Below, in pieces: positions 13,754-20,936 of a stretch of DNA of 22,038 nucleotides. The stretch's first letter is position 1; every line of letters starts with the position of its first letter. Origin of the DNA: a virus; IMG/VR virus record IMGVR_UViG_3300044970_001589, positions 1 to 22,038 of that record; one strand, written 5' to 3'. The notes under the pieces were generated by a model. It did not search any database, had not been told where the DNA came from, and worked only from the letters and a program-made list of their open reading frames with translations. Both the position numbers and the translations under genes were made by a program.

Positions 13754-15655
13754 ATGGCACGAAATAATAATAAAAATATTAAATTTCCAGAACCACAGGT
13801 AATAGAAGGATCTATAAAGTCAAAAGACACTATAGAGTTAAAAGCAAGTCGTGGAGAGGTTAATACTTCTGTAAGAAGAAATCGAGCGTCTACTATTTCA
13901 AGAACAGATAAATATAAAAATATTGAGGGTGGAGTTATTCCTTTTATTTATGGTGGTGGGTACGGAAAGTATACTTCTAATATTAGTGTTAAAGATACTA
14001 TTATTTTATGTCAAAAAGCCTATTATAACTTTTCAATATTTAGGAATACTATTGATTTAATGACTGAATTTAGTTGCTCTCCAGTTTATTTTACCGGTGG
14101 AAGCGAGCAGTCAAGGAAATTCTTTCAAGCATGGGGTGATAGAATTAATTTATGGCGTTTACAAGATATGTTTTTCCGTGAGTTTTTCCGTAGCGGAAAT
14201 GTTTTTCTTTATAAATTAAATGCTGAATTTACAAAACAAGATATGCGTGTTTTATCGGACTTAATCACAACAGAAGCAAGGACTGGGGAAATTCCAGTTA
14301 GGTATATCATGTTAAACCCTGCTGATATTCAAGCTATCGGATCAGCTTCATTTATTACTCCTCAATATGTTAAAGTTTTAAATGATTTTGAAATGAAGGT
14401 TTTAGTAAACCCAGATAATGAACAAGATCGACAATTGGCTCAGCGTGTAAAAAATTTAAAAGATATAAAAAATACAAGCAATATAACACCAACAAATCAA
14501 TACATGGTTTTTGAACTAGAGTCAGATAAATTTATACCAGTTTTTTATAAAAAACAAGATTATGAACCATTCAGTGTCCCAATGGGCTTCCCAGTTCTCG
14601 AAGATATTAACTGGAAGCAGGAACTTAAAAATATGGATATGGCAATCAGCCGTACTATACAGCAAGCAGTCCTATTGGTTACAATGGGAAATGATGAAGT
14701 TGGTATGCCGACCAAAGAACAAATCGGAACATTAAGAAAAATTTTTGAAAACGAAAGTGTTGGTAGAATTTTAGTTAGTGATTATACGACAGATATTAAA
14801 TTTATTATTCCTGAAATTAGTAATATTTTAGATCCTAAAAAATATGAAGTTGTAGATCGTGATATTCGTTACGGTCTTAATAATGTTCTTTTTGGTGAAG
14901 AAAAATATGCTAATACTAATACTAAAATTGAAGTATTTCTTTCTCGTTTAAAACATGCACGTGAGACATTCATGAATGATTTTTTACTTCCAGAAATGAA
15001 AAAAATCGGTAAAAATCTTGGATTTAAAAATTTACCAACAGCACGTTTTAAAGATGCGGATTTTAAAAATGATACAAACTTAACTCGTATTTATTCCAGA
15101 TTAATTGAATTAGGAGTATTAACTCCAGAAGAGGGAATCACAGCTATTGATACTGGGCGCTTACCTCTTCCGGAAGAAAGTATTAAATCGCAAGAACAAT
15201 TTAAAACTCTTCAAGAAGATGGCTTATATCAACCTCTTTTAAATAAACCTCAACAACAACCTGTTGGGCGCCCATCTGGTACAGACGCTCCTCAAGCAAA
15301 TAAAGCTCCGAGATCAACGCCTACAGTTCAAGCTTCTGAAGATAAATCTAAAATTAATGCAGATTTAGTTGCTAAAAATTTAGCCAAATTTGATAATTTA
15401 ATAGAATCAATTGAAAATTCTTTAAAAGAAAAATTTGATCGTAAAAGACTAACTAAAGAACAAAAAGAAATTATTCAAACTGTTGCAGAGACAATCGCAA
15501 CAAATGAAAACCCTAAAGATTGGATAAATAAGATTACCGATTATATTAATAAACCAGTCCAATATAATGTCAATATGCAAGAAATAAATAAAATTGCTGA
15601 AGAGTTTGGTTTAGATTACAAAACAGCTATTTTACTTTATCACAGTAAAATATAA
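13754..15655 (+). CDS. Portal protein
   Basis: This 633-residue protein sits directly after TerL, the usual portal position. After a basic, disordered N-terminus (1-55), residues 80-115 carry KDTIILCQKAYYNFSIFRNTIDLMTEFS, the conserved entry helix of large-phage portals (shown here in two parts: KDTIILCQKAYYNF, then SIFRNTIDLMTEFS). The core runs to about 480 and includes DINWKQELKNMDMAI and the wing/stem segments. A Pro/Gln-rich linker (about 495-530) joins an extra helical C-terminal domain (about 530-633) ending in LDYKTAILLYHSKI. The portal ring forms the DNA channel and docks TerL. The C-terminal extension is not in every portal; it may bind scaffold or head-completion partners. Confidence 0.88.
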   Translation: MARNNNKNIKFPEPQVIEGSIKSKDTIELKASRGEVNTSVRRNRASTISRTDKYKNIEGGVIPFIYGGGYGKYTSNISVKDTIILCQKAYYNFSIFRNTIDLMTEFSCSPVYFTGGSEQSRKFFQAWGDRINLWRLQDMFFREFFRSGNVFLYKLNAEFTKQDMRVLSDLITTEARTGEIPVRYIMLNPADIQAIGSASFITPQYVKVLNDFEMKVLVNPDNEQDRQLAQRVKNLKDIKNTSNITPTNQYMVFELESDKFIPVFYKKQDYEPFSVPMGFPVLEDINWKQELKNMDMAISRTIQQAVLLVTMGNDEVGMPTKEQIGTLRKIFENESVGRILVSDYTTDIKFIIPEISNILDPKKYEVVDRDIRYGLNNVLFGEEKYANTNTKIEVFLSRLKHARETFMNDFLLPEMKKIGKNLGFKNLPTARFKDADFKNDTNLTRIYSRLIELGVLTPEEGITAIDTGRLPLPEESIKSQEQFKTLQEDGLYQPLLNKPQQQPVGRPSGTDAPQANKAPRSTPTVQASEDKSKINADLVAKNLAKFDNLIESIENSLKEKFDRKRLTKEQKEIIQTVAETIATNENPKDWINKITDYINKPVQYNVNMQEINKIAEEFGLDYKTAILLYHSKI

Positions 15656-15679
15656 ATTATTAATATAATTAATTATTTA

Positions 15680-15688
15680 GTGTAAAGT
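15680..15688 (+). promoter_or_regulatory. GTGTAAAGT element before the second fibre region
   Basis: GTGTAAAGT begins 14 bases before the ATG at 15694 and departs from the consensus in its last bases. It would head the unit 15694-19992. Confidence 0.4.
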
Positions 15689-15693
15689 ATCCT

Positions 15694-16041
15694 ATGGTTC
15701 CTGGAAATTATAATTTACCAACTGGTTATAGAGGCGATACTTATGGCCCAATATCTTTTTATTTTTTAAATAATAGCGGTAGCGGTATAAGTTTTCATAA
15801 TTATACTGGAGCGTTACAAGTTAAAAAATTTGAAAGTTCTAATACGGTAATTGGTTGGTACACAACAGATAGCTCAATGACAATTAGTGGCAATAAAGTA
15901 ACTTTATTGCCCAAAAATGGTGATTGTATGAAAATTTTTCCTGGTATTTATAATTTTGATTTGCAACTCAGTTCCGGAAATAAAACAAGAACATATGTCA
16001 AAGGAAAGTTTCCTATAGAAGGAGATATAACAGATTTATAA
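15694..16041 (+). CDS. Small BppU-like/Ig-like baseplate or fibre adaptor
   Basis: This 115-residue all-beta protein has YRGDTYGPISFYF (18-30), then an Ig-like domain with DSSMTISGNKVTL, MKIFPGIYNFDLQL and a C-terminal GKFPIEGDIT strand. The GDTxxxxxF start and the GxYxFDLQ core are seen in N-terminal domains of baseplate upper proteins and other small phage adaptors placed before a long fibre gene. It probably connects the 989-residue fibre to the baseplate. The four-base gap to that gene supports a joint role. Confidence 0.65.
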   Translation: MVPGNYNLPTGYRGDTYGPISFYFLNNSGSGISFHNYTGALQVKKFESSNTVIGWYTTDSSMTISGNKVTLLPKNGDCMKIFPGIYNFDLQLSSGNKTRTYVKGKFPIEGDITDL

Positions 16042-16045
16042 AAAT

Positions 16046-19015
16046 ATGTCTGATGAAATTTATATTAATGTAAACGAAGACTCGAATGATATTCTTGTTC
16101 AAGTCGCAGAATTTGATCAAGTTCTTTCGGTTAATGGTGAAACTGGTAATGTTATTGTTGATAAAAATACTATTGGTTTAAGCAATGTTGAAAATGTTAG
16201 TATTGTTGCTACTAGCGGACATTTGCAAAATCAAATTCCAAAAGAAAATAGTATACAAGAATCGCAATTCGGATTAAAAAATTATTATTTAACTGGTTCG
16301 AATGATAATTATATTTTATATCTCAATTGTTATGGCGGGACTGGTAATATTTATTTAGAACAACAGACTAAAACAGCAATCGGGTCAAAATATGTTTTTC
16401 AGTTTATAGGGTTAGCGCGCACGACTTTGAATATATACGCGAGCGGACTCTCAGCACCAACACCCCCATTAACGATTGTTCCGAAAATTTTATATTCAAC
16501 CGTACAAGAAGGATCTAAAAATCGCCAACTAGAATTTACTTTATTAAATAATACTATTTCATTTCAACCTGTTGACGAGTATTTGTTTACAGAAAGAACA
16601 CCATCTACTAGTTTACCATTAGATGATAGATACGTTTGGACACAAACTGGAACTCAATCTATTATTGGTTTAAAAATGTTTAGTGAGCGCCCACTTGTTA
16701 ATGGGACTGGATTCGTTTTAAGTAATGAGCTTGACTTAGTTTCAAGTAGCGCCGTTTATAAAACTGGCGATCAAACAATCAGTGGCGTTAAAACTTTCGT
16801 AAATACAACTCATGTTGACAGCGTTGATTTTATAAGAAATTTTAGAGCGACGGGAACACCTTATAATTTTACTAGTAATCAGTTCTTTAACTTTGGGCCA
16901 ACTGGTTTCTTATTTACAGGATGGAATTTAGCGCCAATCAATCCTTCTGATGATAGTCGAAGTATAAAATTAAGTAATGGTAGTTATACTGTAGTTACCA
17001 TTAATCAACCTGCTGGCGGCGGCAGCAATGTAACCTGGGAAGCTATTCCAAATAAAAATGATTTATCTAATAGAATATCTTTTAATTTATATTCTGGTAA
17101 TACACCTTTTAAAGCGGCTTCTGTTAATGTTGGTCCAGAAACCATTTCTGTTTCTGGGTTCTTACCTAGAGAATATGATAGATTTATTATAAGATATGTA
17201 GGGGGTGGCGGCTTATTACCATCTGTTAATGTTTCTGGAAATTTTGGCGTTAACAATGAAATAAGATTAGAAGCTCGTGATAATAGATTATTTTTAGGAA
17301 GTTCTGGCGTACTATTTCAAAATGAAACTTCCGCACTTTCAACTGCTAATTATATTACTGTTCCAGTAACTGATAATCCTATGACTAATGGAACAAATTT
17401 ATTAGCAGCTTATGCTAAAGCAAAAACAACATTACCTAATGGTAGCGCACTTTCTGCGACAAATAGGTTAGCAATTATTTTACCACCGGCGATTTATGAT
17501 CTTGGGACGCAAAGTTTAACTCTCGATACTCAATATATTGATATTATTGGTTCCACTCCAGATAGAAGCAAACATCATATCAAAAGCGATATTGGGATAA
17601 CAAATAGGGGCACTATCCAACAAACTGCAAACAATGTTAAGTTATATAATTTAACAATAGAAAATGTAGATAATACTTATATTAAAAACTATGCCGCATC
17701 AGATCCGGCCGCATATTTTCCCAGTTCTAATTTAAATAATACATATTTAGAGAATATAAATTTAATTGGAAGCGTTAATATTTGGTCGATGCGTTTATCC
17801 ATAGAGTATTCGGGAACTTTTAAAAATTGCACTAGTGGGGATTTTGCTTTCGGGGCCACTGGGTCCGCAAGCGGAACTTTCGAAGATTGCACTGGTGGAG
17901 ATTACGCATTCGGTGGCGATGGTGGAACCGCAAGCGGAATTTTCAAAAATTGTACTGGTGGAGATTACGCATTCGGTGGCGATGGTGGAACCGCAAACGG
18001 AATTTTCAAAAATTGCATTGGTACATATGCCGCATTTGGCGGGGATCTTGGAACCGCAAGCGGAACTTTCAAAGATTGTACTGGTGGAAATTATGCATTT
18101 GGTTATACTGCAAGTGGAACTTTCGAAAATTGTACTGGTGGATATAGCGCATTTGGTGGCTATGGAACCGCAAGTGGAACTTTCAAAGATTGTACTGGTG
18201 GAGATTATGCATTTGGTGGGGGTCTTGGAACCGCAAGCGGAACTTTCAAAGATTGTACTGGTGGAGATTATGCATTTGGTGGGGGTCTTGGAACCGCAAG
18301 CGGAACTTTCGAAAATTGCATTGGTACATATGCCGCATTTGGCGGGGATCTTGGAACCGCAAGCGGAACTTTCAAAGATTGCATTGGTACATATGCCGCA
18401 TTTGGCGGGGGTATTGGAACCGCAAGCGGAACTTTCGAAAATTGTACTGGTGGAGATTACGCATTCGGTGGCGATAGTGGAACCGCAAGCGGAATTTTCA
18501 AAAATTGTACTGGTGGAGATGGCGCATTTGGTGGCTATGGAACCGCAAGTGGAACTTTCGAAAATTGTACTGGCGGAGATTATGCATTTGGTGGCTATGG
18601 AACCGCAAGTGGAACTTTCGAAAATTGTACTGGTGGAGATTATGCGTTTGGCGGGGATATTGGAACCGCAAGCGGAACTTTCAAAGATTGTACTGGTGGA
18701 GACGGCGCATTCGGCTATGATGCAAGTGGAACTTTCGAAAATTGTACTAGTGGAAATTATGCATTTGGTTATACTGCAAGTGGAACTTTCAAAGATTGTA
18801 CTGGTGGAGATGGCGTATTCGGATCTAATGGAACTGCAAGCGGAACTTTCAAAGATTGTACTGGTGGAGATGGCGCATTCGGTGGCGATGGTGGAACCGC
18901 AAACGGAATTTTCAAAAATTGCACTGGCGGAGATTATGCATTTGGTGGCTATGGTGGAACCGCAAGCGGAACTTTCAAAGATTGTATTGGAGGAAACGGC
19001 TCTTTTAACTTATAA
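16046..19015 (+). CDS. Long tail fibre with C-terminal 20-unit beta-solenoid
   Basis: This is the longest protein in the window (989 residues). Its N-terminus (30-55) has SVNGETGNVIVDKNTIGLSN, a segment common at the virion-bound end of phage fibres. A shaft follows and carries RPLVNGTGFVLSNE and QTISGVKTF modules (about 213-255). A domain resembling pectate-lyase-type beta-helices (about 440-585) has LAIILPPAIYDLG, IDIIGSTPDRSKHHI and a NVKLYNLTIENVD strand. Residues 589-989 are 20 tandem units of 18-21 residues, SGTFKDCTGGDYAFGG-like, each with one cysteine at the same place. This predicts a right-handed beta-solenoid ending at the C-terminus. Depolymerase or receptor-binding activity is possible; I saw no clear catalytic site. 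Confidence 0.85.
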   Translation: MSDEIYINVNEDSNDILVQVAEFDQVLSVNGETGNVIVDKNTIGLSNVENVSIVATSGHLQNQIPKENSIQESQFGLKNYYLTGSNDNYILYLNCYGGTGNIYLEQQTKTAIGSKYVFQFIGLARTTLNIYASGLSAPTPPLTIVPKILYSTVQEGSKNRQLEFTLLNNTISFQPVDEYLFTERTPSTSLPLDDRYVWTQTGTQSIIGLKMFSERPLVNGTGFVLSNELDLVSSSAVYKTGDQTISGVKTFVNTTHVDSVDFIRNFRATGTPYNFTSNQFFNFGPTGFLFTGWNLAPINPSDDSRSIKLSNGSYTVVTINQPAGGGSNVTWEAIPNKNDLSNRISFNLYSGNTPFKAASVNVGPETISVSGFLPREYDRFIIRYVGGGGLLPSVNVSGNFGVNNEIRLEARDNRLFLGSSGVLFQNETSALSTANYITVPVTDNPMTNGTNLLAAYAKAKTTLPNGSALSATNRLAIILPPAIYDLGTQSLTLDTQYIDIIGSTPDRSKHHIKSDIGITNRGTIQQTANNVKLYNLTIENVDNTYIKNYAASDPAAYFPSSNLNNTYLENINLIGSVNIWSMRLSIEYSGTFKNCTSGDFAFGATGSASGTFEDCTGGDYAFGGDGGTASGIFKNCTGGDYAFGGDGGTANGIFKNCIGTYAAFGGDLGTASGTFKDCTGGNYAFGYTASGTFENCTGGYSAFGGYGTASGTFKDCTGGDYAFGGGLGTASGTFKDCTGGDYAFGGGLGTASGTFENCIGTYAAFGGDLGTASGTFKDCIGTYAAFGGGIGTASGTFENCTGGDYAFGGDSGTASGIFKNCTGGDGAFGGYGTASGTFENCTGGDYAFGGYGTASGTFENCTGGDYAFGGDIGTASGTFKDCTGGDGAFGYDASGTFENCTSGNYAFGYTASGTFKDCTGGDGVFGSNGTASGTFKDCTGGDGAFGGDGGTANGIFKNCTGGDYAFGGYGGTASGTFKDCIGGNGSFNL
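17810..19012 (+). repeat. Tandem array of 20 coding repeats (54-63 bp units)
   Basis: Nineteen full units and one shorter last unit encode 18, 20 or 21 residues each with the core SG(T/I)F(K/E)(N/D)C(T/I)GG. Units 7 and 8 differ by a single base at their start, and a CIGTYAAFGGD variant is shared by units 4 and 9, so units have been copied as blocks. Length variation is confined to the loop after the AFG core and is always a multiple of three bases. Confidence 0.95.
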
Positions 19016-19021
19016 TAAATT

Positions 19022-19285
19022 ATGACAATATATACGAAAACACAAAAAAATGTAACCTTTAAAAAAATAAATGTTTCAAAAGGCGAAGACAATAAACCCA
19101 AAAGGGAAGAATCTGACCCATCTTCAGAGGAGTCTTCTATTTTAGAAAACCATTACAATAATATAACCGCAAATTTAAATGATTATGAAACTTTAATAAG
19201 TTTTGATGTAAATAATATTGAAGATCTTGGTGGTATTTTAAATTATAGAAACTCTAAAGGAGATCATAAACAAGTAAGGTATTAA
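19022..19285 (+). CDS. Small charged protein of unknown function
   Basis: This 87-residue protein begins MTIYTKTQKNVTFKKINVSK. A disordered Ser/Glu/Lys-rich middle (about 20-40) follows, then a hydrophilic C-terminal half with ETLISFDVNNIEDLGGIL. It has no membrane segment, cysteine or recognised family. It starts six bases after the fibre stop and is followed after one base by a short fibre gene, so it belongs to the adsorption unit. It may be a fibre linker or assembly factor; this rests on position only. Confidence 0.55.
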   Translation: MTIYTKTQKNVTFKKINVSKGEDNKPKREESDPSSEESSILENHYNNITANLNDYETLISFDVNNIEDLGGILNYRNSKGDHKQVRY

Positions 19286-19286
19286 A

Positions 19287-19745
19287 ATGAGTAATCAAGT
19301 ATTTCATTTTTCAAATACGGGAATATCATCTGGACAAAGATTTTATCTTAAAGATGATGTGTCTGGTATTTTTTTAAGAAATCTTGTAATTAATTCGGAT
19401 TTTCCAGTACTTGGTTCAAATTTAGTTTACAATACTGGCAATCAAACTATTAGTGGTATTAAAAATTTCGCGTCTCACCCAACTGTTAATGGAACTGGCG
19501 TTCTTTTAAGCGGTGAGGTCGCACAAGCGGATTTAAGTTCGACCGTCCGAACTACTGGAGATCAAACTATTAGTGGTATTAAAAATTTCGCGTCTCACCC
19601 AACTGTTAATGGAACTGGCGTTCTTTTAAGCGGTGAAGCAGTTAGAAGCAATGGCACAATCAATACGATGGTAAAACTAACGCAATCTCAATATAATGCT
19701 CTTTCACTAAAAGACCCAACAACTTTCTATGTAATTGTAGGCTAA
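19287..19745 (+). CDS. Short tail-fibre protein, paralogue of the 5465 gene
   Basis: This 152-residue protein holds two near-identical modules QTISGIKNFASHP-TVNGTGVLLSGE (about 52-77 and 92-117), encoded by a 120-base duplication. The C-terminus (about 127-152) is the fibre ending VKLTQSQYNALSL...TFYVIVG, equivalent to the YNSL...LYIL ending of the 5465 protein. The N-terminal 45 residues differ and may specify where it attaches. It probably forms a short trimeric fibre or adaptor. AAGG 10 bases before the ATG is a moderate ribosome site. One base separates it from the handle gene at 19747. Confidence 0.75.
   Translation: MSNQVFHFSNTGISSGQRFYLKDDVSGIFLRNLVINSDFPVLGSNLVYNTGNQTISGIKNFASHPTVNGTGVLLSGEVAQADLSSTVRTTGDQTISGIKNFASHPTVNGTGVLLSGEAVRSNGTINTMVKLTQSQYNALSLKDPTTFYVIVG
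19441..19636 (+). repeat. 120-base direct duplication inside the short fibre gene
   Basis: Bases 19441-19516 recur without a mismatch at 19561-19636, with the copies offset by exactly 120 bases (40 codons). The perfect 76-base identity at third codon positions shows the duplication is recent or kept uniform by recombination. Confidence 0.95.
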
Positions 19746-19746
19746 T

Positions 19747-19992
19747 ATGTTATTACAAGAAGCCGATAATTTTCTTTTAGGAACTGGAATTGTCAATCGT
19801 TTATACATGGGCGAAACACTGGTTTGGCCAGTTCCAAGTGGAAATCTTTGGCAATTTATAGCTAATCCATTTAATAAAACTTTGTTGGGTTTTAGCGTGG
19901 TTTATAATAATGGAAATGTATTCGCAAATTGGGGTGACGGAAATGTAAGCGGTATAATTTCTAATACAGGTTATAATCATACTTTTGAATAA
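19747..19992 (+). CDS. Short handle protein with PKD-like segment (possible truncated receptor-binding protein)
   Basis: This 81-residue protein opens with the handle IVNRLYMGETLVWP (15-28), matching the one in the 6172 protein. It then has LLGFSVVYNNGNVFANWGDG (46-65) and YNHTF (76-80). WGDG followed by HTF/HTY is the mark of PKD-like domains, which in phage and bacterial surface proteins often lead into LRR arrays. Here the frame stops just after HTFE, so no LRR follows. The protein may be a natural short form or the stump of a longer one. It follows the short fibre gene after one base, repeating the 5465/6172 gene order. Confidence 0.6.
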   Translation: MLLQEADNFLLGTGIVNRLYMGETLVWPVPSGNLWQFIANPFNKTLLGFSVVYNNGNVFANWGDGNVSGIISNTGYNHTFE

Positions 19993-20016
19993 TAAAGTTT
20001 TTATAATTTATTTCAT

Positions 20017-20029
20017 GTGTATATAAATA
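20017..20029 (+). promoter_or_regulatory. GTGTATATAAATA element before the lysis region
   Basis: A degenerate copy of the element, GTGTATATA, begins 14 bases before the ATG at 20031 and overlaps a TATAAATA box (20022-20029) that ends one base before the ATG. If used, it would give a nearly leaderless transcript of the lipoprotein and downstream genes. Confidence 0.35.
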
Positions 20030-20030
20030 T

Positions 20031-20300
20031 ATGAGATACTTATTAATATTTAGCGTGTTTTTAACTGGGTGTATTTGTTTGAACCCAGATCATAAAAAAT
20101 CTGCGCCCCCAATTGCTAATACTGGAGAAGTAATTAGTTCGTTAGAAAAAACAAAAACGGAATTAGAAAAAGCTGGCGAGTCAAACACTTTAGTCGGTGA
20201 AAAAGTTGACAAAGCGTTGACTCTCGCTGAGCGTTTAGAAAAATTGTTAGAACAAATAGAACAATCAGAACCAAAGATAGTAAAGGACCCAATTAAATGA
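20031..20300 (+). CDS. Small lipoprotein (spanin-like candidate)
   Basis: This 89-residue protein has a lipoprotein signal: MRYLLIFSVFLTGC, with lipobox LTGC and C14 as the lipidated residue. The mature part is short, with a Lys/Pro-rich start and a helical Glu/Lys/Leu-rich coiled coil (about 33-80). It would be anchored in the outer membrane (or the cytoplasmic membrane of a monoderm). The size, lipid anchor and lysis-region position fit an outer spanin subunit, but typical o-spanins are often Pro-rich and embedded in an i-spanin gene, so this is tentative. Its stop overlaps the next start (ATGA). Confidence 0.6.
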   Translation: MRYLLIFSVFLTGCICLNPDHKKSAPPIANTGEVISSLEKTKTELEKAGESNTLVGEKVDKALTLAERLEKLLEQIEQSEPKIVKDPIK

Positions 20301-20812
20301 AAAAATTATTACCATTAATTATATTGCTAGTTTTACCTATAACAAGTTATGGACAATTCTGGAAACCAAAACCCAAAGCAACACCAAAACCTACCCCTGT
20401 AGTTGTTGAAAAAACAAAAACACCCGTTCAAGATGCTAAATTAATTATTAAAGAATTGAAAAATGAATTAAATGTCGCTAAAACTGAGAATTCTAAATTA
20501 ACACAAAGCTTAAATCAAGCACGTTTAGATCTTGATCAAAGTTTTGCAGAAATTGATAAGCTTAATAAAGATATTTCTACTTTAAAAGAATGGGGTGTTG
20601 TCCAACAGGCCGAGGCGCAAAAATGGCTTGAAAAATATACAAATGCGATTAAACGATATCATCGTTTGAAATGGATTGCTGCTTTGATAGCTGCTGCTGG
20701 TGGCGTTTTATTAGGATTACAAATTATGGGATTCGTACCCCCGCCATATAATTTACTTGTGCCAATTGGTGGCGCTGGACTCTTTGGAGCATTAGTTTGG
20801 TTCTTTTTATAA
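20297..20812 (+). CDS. Secreted/membrane coiled-coil protein of the lysis region
   Basis: This 171-residue protein has a signal peptide (1-19, probable cleavage after SYG), a Lys/Pro-rich linker (22-43), a long coiled coil (about 45-120) and two C-terminal membrane segments (about 125-145 and 152-171). The coiled coil would lie in the periplasm and could pair with that of the overlapping lipoprotein, as the subunits of a spanin pair do. However, an i-spanin normally has its membrane anchor at the N-terminus, so this topology is unusual. AAGGA about 10 bases before the ATG and the ATGA overlap suggest coupled translation. Confidence 0.6.
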   Translation: MKKLLPLIILLVLPITSYGQFWKPKPKATPKPTPVVVEKTKTPVQDAKLIIKELKNELNVAKTENSKLTQSLNQARLDLDQSFAEIDKLNKDISTLKEWGVVQQAEAQKWLEKYTNAIKRYHRLKWIAALIAAAGGVLLGLQIMGFVPPPYNLLVPIGGAGLFGALVWFFL

Positions 20813-20816
20813 AATT

Positions 20817-20936
20817 ATGAACAAGATAACAGAATACTATGAAAAAACAGTCGCTTGGGTTCAAGCTAACCCTGGTAAGGCTACATTAATTGGAATATTT
20901 GCCGCTGGATTATTATTTGGCGCAATATTATTTTAA
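20817..20936 (+). CDS. 39-residue single-membrane-segment peptide
   Basis: The open frame encodes MNKITEYYEKTVAWVQANPG followed by a hydrophobic helix (about 22-39, ATLIGIFAAGLLFGAILF). It starts four bases after the preceding stop, and the next gene's ATG follows its stop directly, so it fits the tight spacing of the region. A polar N-terminal amphipathic helix with one C-terminal membrane segment is compatible with a small holin, antiholin or membrane adaptor. No Shine-Dalgarno sequence is visible; expression may depend on coupling. Confidence 0.65.
   Translation: MNKITEYYEKTVAWVQANPGKATLIGIFAAGLLFGAILF

Noticed and set aside
17810-19012. Possible CRISPR array.
   Set aside because: The repeats are contiguous coding units without unique spacers, inside a long open frame.
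17835-19025. A 396-codon open frame in another reading frame of the fibre repeat array, with further open frames in the third frame.
   Set aside because: The repeat units are multiples of three bases without stops, so all frames stay open by repetition. The real frame carries the unit logic and joins the fibre N-terminus; the others give low-complexity Leu/Val or Trp/Arg repeats.
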